Made by a program: the position numbers and the translations under genes. A DNA stretch of 40,102 nucleotides, taken from Verrucomicrobiota bacterium (GTDB lineage: Bacteria > Verrucomicrobiota > Verrucomicrobiia > Chthoniobacterales > JACTMZ01). The notes beneath the pieces are model-generated. The model had not been told where the DNA came from. It made no database searches and saw nothing but the letters and a program-made list of their open reading frames with translations. The first letter of the stretch is position 1; every line of letters begins with the position of its first letter. The stretch is taken from contig JACTMZ010000139.1 of assembly GCA_014584375.1 (NCBI GenBank), positions 1 through 40,102 of the forward strand, written 5' to 3'. Shown piece after piece: positions 9,380 through 18,251 of this stretch.

Positions 9380-10177
9380 TTAAAGGCCAACAACATCAAA
9401 CGAGGAAAATTCAAAATCCGTGTAGTCCCCGCGCAACCCTGTTGTGCCTTCCTCGATGAGCAGCGGTGGCCGGGCCGCCGTCAACGACGGATCTCCGATT
9501 TTCTCGGAATCCTTCGCGCGAAGCACTTCCTGTCCGTCAATTTTTATCCAAATCTCAGCCGGGGTTCCCTGGATGCCCACCGCCACGTTATGCCATCCCG
9601 GTTTCCCAAGGGGGTTGGAGATCTGTGTGTAGGGGCTCAATGGATAATAATAGCCCCCGTTTTCCGTTCCTTCCGCCTGGTGATCCCGACCTTCAAGTTT
9701 CTTCTTGATGACGATCCTTCCGTCCGCACGGAAGATGCTTGCGTAGTAAAGATTGAATTGATCGCGGTAGCGCAGAAAAACATGTACGCCGTGCCAATCC
9801 TCGGGCTTTTCGGAGCAAACACGGTTTACCTTAACGCGAAAGTGGACCTCGTAATCCTTCGGCAGGGGTTTGTCGGGATTTGCCAGCAGGCGGAAGACCT
9901 GGCTGTTTTCCATGGGATCGGAAAGATCACCCGTCCAGCCGAAGCCGGGTCGGAGGTGCAATGTGCCGGAATTAACATACCATCGTCCAGGGACGGACTT
10001 GGGTTCCTTCCAAACCTCCTCTTTTTCGCCGGAGAAATCATCCTTAAAAAGAATGCGATGCGCGGGCTGCAGATGGGAAGGCTTGTTCGCGGAGGCCGGA
10101 TGGAAAATTGTGCAGAGGAAAAGCGCGGGCAGTAATATCGGGAGGGTTTTAACGGGAAGTTTTTTCATGGAAGCCAT
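9380..10177 (-). CDS. secreted DUF1080/LamG-like concanavalin-fold protein
   Basis: 265 aa. Signal-like N-terminus; LFKDDFSGEKEEVWKEPKSVPGRWYVNSGTLHL ... WHNVAVGIQGTPAEIWIKIDGQEVLRAKD resembles a jelly-roll sugar-binding/hydrolase fold. Confidence 0.6.
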   Translation of the reverse strand: MASMKKLPVKTLPILLPALFLCTIFHPASANKPSHLQPAHRILFKDDFSGEKEEVWKEPKSVPGRWYVNSGTLHLRPGFGWTGDLSDPMENSQVFRLLANPDKPLPKDYEVHFRVKVNRVCSEKPEDWHGVHVFLRYRDQFNLYYASIFRADGRIVIKKKLEGRDHQAEGTENGGYYYPLSPYTQISNPLGKPGWHNVAVGIQGTPAEIWIKIDGQEVLRAKDSEKIGDPSLTAARPPLLIEEGTTGLRGDYTDFEFSSFDVVGL

Positions 10178-10180
10178 GTG

Positions 10181-11476
10181 TCATAGATAATCGAGGGCAT
10201 GATAAATCCACGTTTGGGATGGCATTGCGGCGTCAAGTGTTGCGGCCTCGTTTTCCTTTGTCCCGTGGAGGGTGGCGGCTTCATTCGCCAGTGCATGACG
10301 GAGGCTCAGCCTTCGAAAAAAGAGTCTTTGCAGGGCATCATCCCGGAGCCCGAGTGTTGGGGAGGTTTTGGTGGGTTTGTTTACAGAGAGGTCTCCGCTG
10401 GGCGCCCAAATTTTGAAGGAGGGCTTCCGGGGGCCAACTGTCAGGCGGGCGGCTCGCGCGGTGGGATTGAGCATCATGCCGAGAAGTACAGGTGAGCGGA
10501 CGGATTCCTCCTTCACCCAGGGAAGGACGGCGGAGCGCAGGGGAGAAGCCGCCGATGTCGGGAATACCACTTTGCTCTGGCCCGCATGTCGCCATGCGGC
10601 TTCGAGAAGCGTGTCCACGGCATCCTCCCCGCCCGGTTGCGTGGCCATCTCGAGGATTTTCAGGGTATCCGGCAAGATGCGATCCCGTCCGAGCAGGGCA
10701 TACCCCGTTGTTCGTCCGCGCGTCCGAGTTTCCAAGAGCAGGAAATCATGCGGACGGGAAAAGAAATAACTCGAACGCAGGGCGCGCTCGTAAAACCCCG
10801 GCGTTCGGGCCCAATAGCCGCCCATGGAACCATGGGCCTTGATGAAGATGTCCCGCAGTACGTTTCCGCGGGCAAGGATGGCTTGTTCGTCGCTGGTGAT
10901 GGTCACATTGCCCTGCGCCACCCGGCGGCGGCGCAGGCGGAGGATGGTTGCAAACATCAGATCCTGGAATCCCGCTTTTTTATAGAAGGCATAACCGGCC
11001 GTGCGCTCACCTCCCGTGCGAAAAACCATCAGTGCGTCCACCCGTCCGCGCAGTGTCTTCGCGGCCACCTGTGTCAGGGCGGAACCCACGCCCATGCCCC
11101 GGCAGCCGGAATGTGTTCCCACGGCATGCAGGAAGGCCGCCCGGCAGGTTTCGGAAGGGCCGAGTTGAAATTCCCGTATCGCCAGGGGAAGCGCCGCCAC
11201 CGCAATTCCATCGAGCAGTCCCACACAGGCGGTCAGCCCTTCCACCGAATCAAACTGTTTGCGCGTGATGGGAGGAAAAATCCGGTTTCGCAAATCCAGC
11301 ATTCGGTCAATGTCGCGGCCTCGTGCTTCGCGATAGCGAATTTTGTTCAGGGCGATGTTTTCCAAGGTATTTTCGTCGGTTGACACAGGGGGCAGGATGG
11401 TTGTGGTTTTCGCAATCGTCAATGTGGGCGGGCGGCGTTGGCCCGCCACAGCTCCGCCGGGACACCTGTTTTCCAA
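10181..11476 (-). CDS. GNAT family N-acetyltransferase-like protein (possibly tandem GNAT)
   Basis: IRYREARGRDIDRMLDLRNRIFPP and CRGMGVGSALTQVAAKTLRGR (motif A). The N-terminal ~30 aa are doubtful; GTG at about 11386 is an alternative start. Confidence 0.65.
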   Translation of the reverse strand: MENRCPGGAVAGQRRPPTLTIAKTTTILPPVSTDENTLENIALNKIRYREARGRDIDRMLDLRNRIFPPITRKQFDSVEGLTACVGLLDGIAVAALPLAIREFQLGPSETCRAAFLHAVGTHSGCRGMGVGSALTQVAAKTLRGRVDALMVFRTGGERTAGYAFYKKAGFQDLMFATILRLRRRRVAQGNVTITSDEQAILARGNVLRDIFIKAHGSMGGYWARTPGFYERALRSSYFFSRPHDFLLLETRTRGRTTGYALLGRDRILPDTLKILEMATQPGGEDAVDTLLEAAWRHAGQSKVVFPTSAASPLRSAVLPWVKEESVRSPVLLGMMLNPTARAARLTVGPRKPSFKIWAPSGDLSVNKPTKTSPTLGLRDDALQRLFFRRLSLRHALANEAATLHGTKENEAATLDAAMPSQTWIYHALDYL

Positions 11477-11521
11477 GGGGCGGCGGGGCTGTTATGTAAA
11501 AGCTCCAAGACGCGGGGCGAG

Positions 11522-12748
11522 TCAGGCGAACGGGGCGGCATTGAGAGTTTCCTCCAAGTTCAGTGAATACAGGGTGGACGCATCGCATGTGTCGCCGGGA
11601 ACGGCCCAGGGTGTTCCTGTTTCTGAGAACAGCATTCCGGATTCGATGCCGCGGTGAATCAGGGACACAATTCCTGGTACGTTCACACCGGGGTCGTCGT
11701 TCACAGTGTATGAATTTTTATATTTTGGAGCGATGGAGTGAATTTTTCCCGAAGAAACCCATGCGCCATTGGTTGTCAGTGTAAAACCGCGTGTGTCAGC
11801 CAGGCGAACACATGGAATGTCTGTTTCTCCCTGCAAATTGCGTAAAAAATTCAGGACGTTTCCTGGGAGCGGGAGTTCCCCGCTGTCCTTGGCGGGAAGG
11901 TCAAGCGGGAGACTGCTGGAAATGGTCTCGCCTTCCAAGCGCGCCCAGCCCCGGGTGCCCCGGATTTCCAAGGTGTGCGGAATGATTTCCTTGGAGGCGT
12001 GGGTGGCGGCAAAGAAGAAGGATATTCCCGAGTCGAGAAATCCCTTCACACACGATGAGTCGTAGCTTTCGATCTCCGCGCCCCGGTAAAGCTCCGCCCG
12101 AATTTCCCGGGGGCTTGCATAAGCGTTTTCTCCCGCCCCCCCGAGATACATGATGTTTTGCAGGACGTGCGCGAGGGCGTTTGTCATGGGCCCGTCAAAA
12201 ACCGGTTCGCCATGCAGTGTCACCCGTCCTGCCCAAGTGGCGCGGGTGTAGTAGGCCCGCTGTCGCGGTGCGCTTCCGCCGCCGCGAATGCTGACAAGCT
12301 TTCCGAGTTTCCCTTTGGCGATGATTTGCTTGAGTTGCTGGACTGGCTTGGAATGAACCAATTGAAAACCGACGCACACCCGTTCCTCACCGTCAAGGGC
12401 GATCAATTCGTCGAGCTGCTGGATGAGTGGTACAGGCGGCTTTTCAAGATAGACATGCAGGCCGCGGTGGAGCGCCAGCTTCGTCATCGAAAAATGTCGG
12501 GGGATTGGCGCCGCGACGATTACAGCATCGAGTTTTTCCCCGTCCAACATCTGCTCCATGGAGGCGTATCCCCGGATTCCCTTTTCCTCAAGTTGGAGAA
12601 GTTTCTCGGAAAAAGGATCCGCCGCCGCGACAATCCGAGCGTTTGATCGCCCGCCAAGGGCGTCCAGCGCTGCGATGTGGCGTTTTCCATAACCTCCGGC
12701 CCCCACCAGCCCCAGCCTCAAAAAACTCATGGGTTTTGCATTTTGCAT
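11522..12748 (-). CDS. Gfo/Idh/MocA family oxidoreductase
   Basis: N-terminal Rossmann motif LRLGLVGAGGYGKRHIAAL; VYLEKPPVPLIQQLDELI (EKP motif). Confidence 0.88.
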   Translation of the reverse strand: MQNAKPMSFLRLGLVGAGGYGKRHIAALDALGGRSNARIVAAADPFSEKLLQLEEKGIRGYASMEQMLDGEKLDAVIVAAPIPRHFSMTKLALHRGLHVYLEKPPVPLIQQLDELIALDGEERVCVGFQLVHSKPVQQLKQIIAKGKLGKLVSIRGGGSAPRQRAYYTRATWAGRVTLHGEPVFDGPMTNALAHVLQNIMYLGGAGENAYASPREIRAELYRGAEIESYDSSCVKGFLDSGISFFFAATHASKEIIPHTLEIRGTRGWARLEGETISSSLPLDLPAKDSGELPLPGNVLNFLRNLQGETDIPCVRLADTRGFTLTTNGAWVSSGKIHSIAPKYKNSYTVNDDPGVNVPGIVSLIHRGIESGMLFSETGTPWAVPGDTCDASTLYSLNLEETLNAAPFA

Positions 12749-12765
12749 AAAGGATCCTATACCCG

Positions 12766-12785
12766 TCCGGTTGCGGTAAGCCGGA
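12766..12785 (-). terminator. short hairpin downstream of PEP-CTERM gene
   Basis: TCCGGTT-gcggta-AGCCGGA, 6 of 7 pairs plus one T-G pair, in the 69-bp gap before the Gfo/Idh gene. No U-tract. Confidence 0.3.
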
Positions 12786-12817
12786 GGGGATATGATGTTG
12801 GCAGGGTTTTGATAATA

Positions 12818-13804
12818 TTAACCCAAGCGCGACGAACGTCGCCGCCAGAGCACAAGGCCCAATGCGAAGCAGGATCCCAGCAGCATCATGCCTGTGATCC
12901 TCGGCTCGGGCACAGGCGAGTAGGTTATCAGGACGTCATCCAGGAAGATGGCCGCCCCTGTCGCGTTTGTTGGAGGGTTGCCTGAGGTTGTGCCGCTCAT
13001 AAAAGCGAAGGTGTCAAAACTGTTGTAATAATTCGTTGTGTCCGTGGTGGAAAAATTAATCAGCGTGGCATTCGTGGAATCCTTCATGAGGATGTTCAGG
13101 GACATATTGGTGGCGCTGTCCGCTGTGAGGGTGAGGGTGAAATAGTAAGTGTCGCCATTTGTAAGGCCAAGGCCCGAGGTGCTGCCGGAAAGCGTGGAAA
13201 AGGCCGAAGGGGTGAAGAGCGAATTGGTTGTCACTGTACGCGCCCGCAGGGTGGAGCCGTTGGTGGCGGTGCCAAAATTGCTGATTAAGGCGTATCCCGT
13301 GTAATCGGCGTAAACCCCGTTTGTGGGGGCGTTGCCGAGATTGTCAGCAGTCACCCGGTTGCTGCCGGAATCAAACAGGCCAAAACGCAAATCCGAGGTG
13401 GTTTCATAGCCGGACGACATAAATGAAAATGAGACGGACAGGGAATCGCCGACACCAAGCGTTTGGGTTCCGGAGTCCGTGAAGTAAACGACCGTCTGTC
13501 GCTGGACGCCATCGGTGAGCAGTCTGAGGGTGCTGTTTGTCACAATCAAAGTGGAACCACCGCCGCCGGCATACCAGTGCGCTGAATCTGGGAGATTTTG
13601 GTTGGTGCGCGTGCTGTTTGTGAAGGTGTCATTCAATAGCACCTGAGCATGCAGGGGAATGGAGGACAAGAGCAGGGTGACAAGACTTGCGAGGAGTGCC
13701 GTGGAAAGTCCGGATTTCCGTTGTTTTTCGCAGGATGTTCCTGGAATGGCGTGGGTGGATGGCTTCATGAGCGTGGGGTTTCGGGTGTGTGTGGGAGGCT
13801 TCAT
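12818..13804 (-). CDS. PEP-CTERM sorting domain-containing secreted protein
   Basis: C-terminus SPVPEPRITGMMLLGSCFALGLVLWRRRSSRLG (PEP, TM, Arg-rich). Ser/Thr/Asn-rich body and N-terminal hydrophobic segment. Confidence 0.85.
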   Translation of the reverse strand: MKPPTHTRNPTLMKPSTHAIPGTSCEKQRKSGLSTALLASLVTLLLSSIPLHAQVLLNDTFTNSTRTNQNLPDSAHWYAGGGGSTLIVTNSTLRLLTDGVQRQTVVYFTDSGTQTLGVGDSLSVSFSFMSSGYETTSDLRFGLFDSGSNRVTADNLGNAPTNGVYADYTGYALISNFGTATNGSTLRARTVTTNSLFTPSAFSTLSGSTSGLGLTNGDTYYFTLTLTADSATNMSLNILMKDSTNATLINFSTTDTTNYYNSFDTFAFMSGTTSGNPPTNATGAAIFLDDVLITYSPVPEPRITGMMLLGSCFALGLVLWRRRSSRLG

Positions 13805-13841
13805 AACGCCTGCACAATAGCACGCAGTTTTTTTGTTCCAA

Positions 13842-13859
13842 GTAACGTTTAAGTGTTAC
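13842..13859. promoter_or_regulatory. imperfect 18-bp palindrome upstream of PEP-CTERM gene, candidate LacI-family operator
   Basis: GTAACGTTTAAGTGTTAC: outer 5-bp arms GTAAC/GTTAC perfect, central TTAA symmetric; 38 bp upstream of the start codon at 13804. Confidence 0.4.
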
Positions 13860-14045
13860 ATAAAAGCCAAATTCAACTCTTGCCGGAAGGAGGAGAATGG
13901 GAACGAATTTTTCCATGGAAGTGTCCGACGCGTATTCAATGAGAGCGTTGTGTAGCGAGGCGCGCCACAGATTAAGGAAAGCCGAGCCGCACCGGCGATG
14001 CTCCCGGAGCGTGGCGCTGCGCGTTTATTTCAAGAAGGAGGACAA

Positions 14046-15113
14046 TTATTTTGAAGGGCGCTTTGGACGAACCTTGAGTTTGCCCTTTGTCGGATTCTTT
14101 TTGCGTGCGCGAAGGGTGTCGCCTTCAACCCATTGGCTTTCGAGGAGAACGCGCTGCGGGTGGAGTGGAACGCCCCGTTCGTTGCGTATGAGCATGCCCG
14201 AAAGCAAATTGACGGCGATGGCACCGATCATGGTGGCATTTTCCACGACACCGCTAAATTTCCGTTTCCCCGCACGGGGGGAAATGTGCGCGATGCCGAG
14301 ATCCCGGGGGACACGCACGCCGAGTTCGGTCAGCCATTTGTCCACCGGACGGTATCCGACGGTAATCAGGGCATCGGGGTGATGCCGCCGATACCAAGAG
14401 ACAAAGGCTTCGCGTTCAAAATTGGTGGGCAGGCATGGCGGAATTTTGTCCGACTTTGGCATCTTGCTTTGTTCCACCAGAAAGGCCGCGCTATAATTGC
14501 AATCAATCCGTTCGTCATGTTTCCCGGGCAAGGCAAGGCCGATGCGGCGATACCCGCGCGACCGGAGTTCGCGCAGCAGGAGCAGCATGGAACGATAATG
14601 GTGGTTCGAGACCAAATTAAGAATCGGCGACTCCAGTGTATAACCGAAGGTTACGGCTGAGAATTGCTTCCAGTCCAGGCACAGGCACCCGTGCGTTGCG
14701 GGGAGGGGAGCAATGAGCAGGCCCCGCACATTGCGGGCCACAAGCACCGAGGAGAGTTTCTTTTCCGCCATTCCCTGGGGGCCCACAAGGAAGGTGTCGA
14801 GATTGTATCCCAGTTTCTCGGCCCTCTCCTTTGCTCCAACATAATAGAGGTGATGATCGGAATCCTTGGATGTGTCGGATCGCATATGCACCCATGCAAG
14901 GGTGGATCGGTAATGAGTCGGGCGATTGGCCTGGCGGTAGGCGATGAGTGAGGAAAGCATCGGATCGGGCCGGTAGCCGACCTTGGCAGCAGCTTTGAGA
15001 ATCCGGGTGCGGGTGGCCTTTGGCAGGCTGGGATCGTTGCGAAAGGCCAGGGATACGGAGGTCTGGCTGACATTGGCCAGGCGGGCCACGTCCTTCTGGG
15101 TTGCGCGTTTCAT
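14046..15113 (-). CDS. LacI family transcriptional regulator
   Basis: MKRATQKDVARLANVSQTSVSLAFRNDPSLPKATRTRILKAAAKVGYRPDPMLSSLIAYR is a canonical LacI HTH. Start set to ATG at 15113; the ORF track extends to 15287. Confidence 0.92.
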   Translation of the reverse strand: MKRATQKDVARLANVSQTSVSLAFRNDPSLPKATRTRILKAAAKVGYRPDPMLSSLIAYRQANRPTHYRSTLAWVHMRSDTSKDSDHHLYYVGAKERAEKLGYNLDTFLVGPQGMAEKKLSSVLVARNVRGLLIAPLPATHGCLCLDWKQFSAVTFGYTLESPILNLVSNHHYRSMLLLLRELRSRGYRRIGLALPGKHDERIDCNYSAAFLVEQSKMPKSDKIPPCLPTNFEREAFVSWYRRHHPDALITVGYRPVDKWLTELGVRVPRDLGIAHISPRAGKRKFSGVVENATMIGAIAVNLLSGMLIRNERGVPLHPQRVLLESQWVEGDTLRARKKNPTKGKLKVRPKRPSK

Positions 15114-15168
15114 GGGAGGTGACCTTGATATTAACAACCCATGCTGAATTCGCAATATGGGCCTTGGG

Positions 15169-16653
15169 TCACGCCGGGGAACCCGTGCGGCGGCCCTCCC
15201 GCGCCATCCTGGCATGGAGAGCGCGTAGTTTGCCGAAGCGATAGTTGTTCTCCAGTTCCATTTCAGCAGGATAAATTTCTCCGGCATTCAGTGTGGCAAA
15301 ACGTTTCGCGAGCGCCGGGATTTCCTTCATTAATGGATTGAGCTTCGCAACCACGCCTGGAATCCGCTTGTTTGTGAAGTCTGTCCGATGGCATGCCTCT
15401 TCGACGTGCCGGAACTGCAAATGATGCCGCCGCAATTCGGCCATGAGGAGAAAATGACGAAATTCCGCCGCGTGGCGCTTCGGCTGGAGGCCGGTCAGAA
15501 TGCGGCAGGCCCGGGTGGCGAGGAGAGCCGCCGCACCCCAATGGTCCGAACGGGCTTCCAATTCCCCCAAAAACAGCGCCTCCGCAAGCCGACGCCCGCC
15601 GCTCCGGGCGAGACCGAAACGCTCTTCCCCATACTCCATGATGAATTCCTCCCCGTTCAGCGGTGCGTGCTGCCAAACCGCCCGGGCGAATGCCGCAAGC
15701 AGGACGCGGTGGCCGACCAGCGGGTAAACACGGCGGATGGGAAGCAATTCCGTCACGTCCCGTTCCGAATTCCATTCGTATCCGTATGCCCCGGAGGTGG
15801 ACCATGAGGTCAGGAGAATCCCCTCAAAACCGGTTTTTCGGGCATAGGGAACATAGTCCCTGAAATTGTCAAAATGCCGCTTCCAGCAGGTGATCCAATG
15901 ATTGTCGGGTGAGGAACGCAATGCCGCCGCACCCCAGAACGAAAAGCGATCCCGTGGCAGCCGGCGCGGATCGCCGAAGCGGTCAATCGGCCACCCGTAG
16001 TTCCAGTCCACGAACACGGTTTCCTTCGGCATTTTGTCGGCGGCATCGGGATGCCGGAGCAGCATGTCCGCCCAGAGCATCGGCACCTTGCCCATGCGGG
16101 AAACCCGCGATGCAATGCGTCGAAAATAATCCACGTAAAGCGCGGAGAGTCCCTCCTTTTCCGCCTTCTTCCGACAGCGTTCGCAGCGGCCAAGCAAATA
16201 CGTCTCATCGCCGCCAATGTGGAGGTAAGGGGAGGGATGCAGGCGCGCAATCTCCTCAAAAATTTCCCCAAAAACCTCCAGGGCCGGACGTTCCCGCCGG
16301 GGGCAGATCTGGCACAGGTCTTTCCGATCCTCGCGCAGCGCGGCGTATCGCTCGTGCCGCAGGATATATTCGACGTGGCCGAAACACTGCTGCACTGGAA
16401 TGACGGAAAGGCCAAGCTCCCGGCAATACTTCACAAATCCGGCGACCTCTTCCTCCGTGTAGGCAAACCCATTGGAAATTACCGCGTGTCGGCGAAAGGG
16501 GAAGCTCGCCTCCCATTCCATGACCATCGTGTTGTAGCCGAGGCTTGCGATGTCCCTCGCCAGGCGTCGAAGCGCGGGCATTGGCATCACCTGAACGCGC
16601 AAATCCACATGCAGCCCCACAACAGGAAAACTTGGAGACGTGTTTGAATTCAT
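15169..16653 (-). CDS. GH20-like beta-N-acetylhexosaminidase family protein
   Basis: LHIGGDETYLLGRCERC (GH20 H-x-G-G-D-E signature); GLHVDLRVQVMPMPALRRLARDIASLGYNTMVMEWEASFPF. No signal peptide seen. ATG at 16653 preferred over TTG at 16674. Confidence 0.75.
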   Translation of the reverse strand: MNSNTSPSFPVVGLHVDLRVQVMPMPALRRLARDIASLGYNTMVMEWEASFPFRRHAVISNGFAYTEEEVAGFVKYCRELGLSVIPVQQCFGHVEYILRHERYAALREDRKDLCQICPRRERPALEVFGEIFEEIARLHPSPYLHIGGDETYLLGRCERCRKKAEKEGLSALYVDYFRRIASRVSRMGKVPMLWADMLLRHPDAADKMPKETVFVDWNYGWPIDRFGDPRRLPRDRFSFWGAAALRSSPDNHWITCWKRHFDNFRDYVPYARKTGFEGILLTSWSTSGAYGYEWNSERDVTELLPIRRVYPLVGHRVLLAAFARAVWQHAPLNGEEFIMEYGEERFGLARSGGRRLAEALFLGELEARSDHWGAAALLATRACRILTGLQPKRHAAEFRHFLLMAELRRHHLQFRHVEEACHRTDFTNKRIPGVVAKLNPLMKEIPALAKRFATLNAGEIYPAEMELENNYRFGKLRALHARMAREGRRTGSPA

Positions 16654-16770
16654 AAGTATCCGAGTGGTTACCAAGGCACCCGCGTCCCGTCAAAGCGCAT
16701 TTCATGTGGCGGCAGCTTGCGGGGGTGTCAAACGACCCTGCCTTTGCTCATACATAACAGTAAGGGGTTT

Positions 16771-16819
16771 CCTTGGTGAAAGTCGTCGCGCACCGCCTCT
16801 CCGGGCGTCTTCACCAAGG
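16771..16819. repeat. perfect 10-bp inverted repeat (CCTTGGTGAA ... TTCACCAAGG, 29-nt spacer) between divergent glycan operons
   Basis: Arms 16771-16780 and 16810-16819 are exact reverse complements. Confidence 0.75.
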
Positions 16820-16862
16820 GTGGGGGAATTGACAGCTTCATCCAATCAAATACCGTCGCGCC

Positions 16863-17546
16863 ATGATCCCGCGACACCCCCCGATCTTGGCCGTTATTGT
16901 TGCCTTCGTACTCTGTGCCGCTCTTCCAGATTGGGCGGACGGCGAAGTCTTAAGCGATAATTTCGATTCCGGCAACGTGGTCAATACCGCGCCGTCCGGC
17001 TGGACCTCCAACAAGGTGGCATCCGCCGATGACCGGATGCAGGTGGTTGACAAGACAACGATGGAACCTTTTTCACCTCCGTTTTGTGTTGAGCTTGCCG
17101 ATGAATCCGGGCCCGAGCAGGGAAGTAATCCGTTTATCATTCGAGATTTTACCCCCATCTCGGACGGGAGTCTCACCTGCCGGATTCAGATTCCCGTGGT
17201 CGCAGCGGCCCCGGCAATCGTCGAACTCTGGCATCGTGGCACATCGGGAAGTCAGGCGGTTTTTCGTGTGACGTTTGAATCGAATGGTCGCCTTTCCTAC
17301 AAGGAAGGATCGGCGGATCCCTCGGCGAAGGGAGTGCCGACAGAGGTGCGGTGGACGCCAGGGCAGTGGATGAGTCTGGAAATCCGCTGGACGGGTGACA
17401 ATAAAGTGACAGCAACGCTGGACGGCGTTCCGTTTGCGGAGGACGTTCCGGCCGAGAACGGGCCGCCCTCGGGAATCAAGTTTCGGGCGGGCGGGGATAG
17501 CATCTCCGGCCAGAAGGTCTACATTGACGATGTTGTTGTCCAATAA
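16863..17546 (+). CDS. secreted LamG/DUF1080-like protein
   Basis: Signal-like MIPRHPPILAVIVAFVLCAALPDWADG; EVLSDNFDSGNVVNTAPSGWT ... KVYIDDVVVQ beta-sandwich pattern. Confidence 0.6.
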   Translation: MIPRHPPILAVIVAFVLCAALPDWADGEVLSDNFDSGNVVNTAPSGWTSNKVASADDRMQVVDKTTMEPFSPPFCVELADESGPEQGSNPFIIRDFTPISDGSLTCRIQIPVVAAAPAIVELWHRGTSGSQAVFRVTFESNGRLSYKEGSADPSAKGVPTEVRWTPGQWMSLEIRWTGDNKVTATLDGVPFAEDVPAENGPPSGIKFRAGGDSISGQKVYIDDVVVQ

Positions 17547-17561
17547 GGAGCGGATTAAGTC

Positions 17562-18251
17562 ATGTCCCGCCAACAAAACAGCTTGGGAAGTATGGCAAGC
17601 CGTCGGGCCTTCACTCTTGTTGAAATGCTCACGGCTGTCGCCATCATTGCCGTGCTTGCGTTGTTCACCGTTACGGGCATGGGGACTCTGACCCGGCAAG
17701 CCCAGAACACGATATGCGAGTCGAATCTTCGTCAAATTTACCTTGTCCTGAATGCCTACGCCCTGGATCACTGCGGAGAGTATCCGGCGATCAGGGACAT
17801 CGGTCCACCACAGGTGTATTGGTACATGGCCCTTGCTTCCTATGCGGGAGGGAAGAACAAGGCTGGACAGAATTACGGAGACAGCCGTGATGTTGCTTCC
17901 ATTTTCCGGTGTCCCGGAGCCAAGGCGGATTTCCTCGCGCCAAGCGACTCGGTCATTTTCCGTTCCTATGTGGCGTCAGATCTTATGCGAACCGGCAAGA
18001 CGGGGTGGGACAAGCCCATCCGGGGCGCCATGGTTCCCAACCCGTCCCGATCCCTTATCTGCGTGGACGGCGCGAAAACAACCTCCGGTACAGATTATGC
18101 CTGTGATTCCGGGAACATCTTTAACAATGTGAAATTCAGTTACCGACACGGCGGTGGCAATACGGCTCATGCCAACGGACTTTTTTTTGACGGTCATGTG
18201 GAACCATTGAAGTCGGGCAGCATCACGAGGGAGATGTGGGACAAGCCCTGA
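17562..18251 (+). CDS. prepilin-like protein (type II secretion pseudopilin-like, H-X-DG type C-terminus)
   Basis: RRAFTLVEMLTAVAIIAVLALFTVTGM (class III prepilin N-terminus); C-terminal YRHGGGNTAHANGLFFDGHVEPL. Confidence 0.85.
   Translation: MSRQQNSLGSMASRRAFTLVEMLTAVAIIAVLALFTVTGMGTLTRQAQNTICESNLRQIYLVLNAYALDHCGEYPAIRDIGPPQVYWYMALASYAGGKNKAGQNYGDSRDVASIFRCPGAKADFLAPSDSVIFRSYVASDLMRTGKTGWDKPIRGAMVPNPSRSLICVDGAKTTSGTDYACDSGNIFNNVKFSYRHGGGNTAHANGLFFDGHVEPLKSGSITREMWDKP

Noticed and set aside
9233-10135. 300-aa plus-strand ORF across the DUF1080-like and GH5-like genes
   Set aside because: Spans two good minus-strand genes with signal peptides; no motif of its own.
13897-14382. 161-aa plus-strand ORF with AAGGAGG just upstream
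   Set aside because: SD-to-ATG spacing is only 3 nt, most of the ORF is antisense to the LacI gene, and the product has low-complexity Arg/Ser-rich character. A second GAAGGAGGA occurs nearby at 14034, so the SD-like match may be chance.
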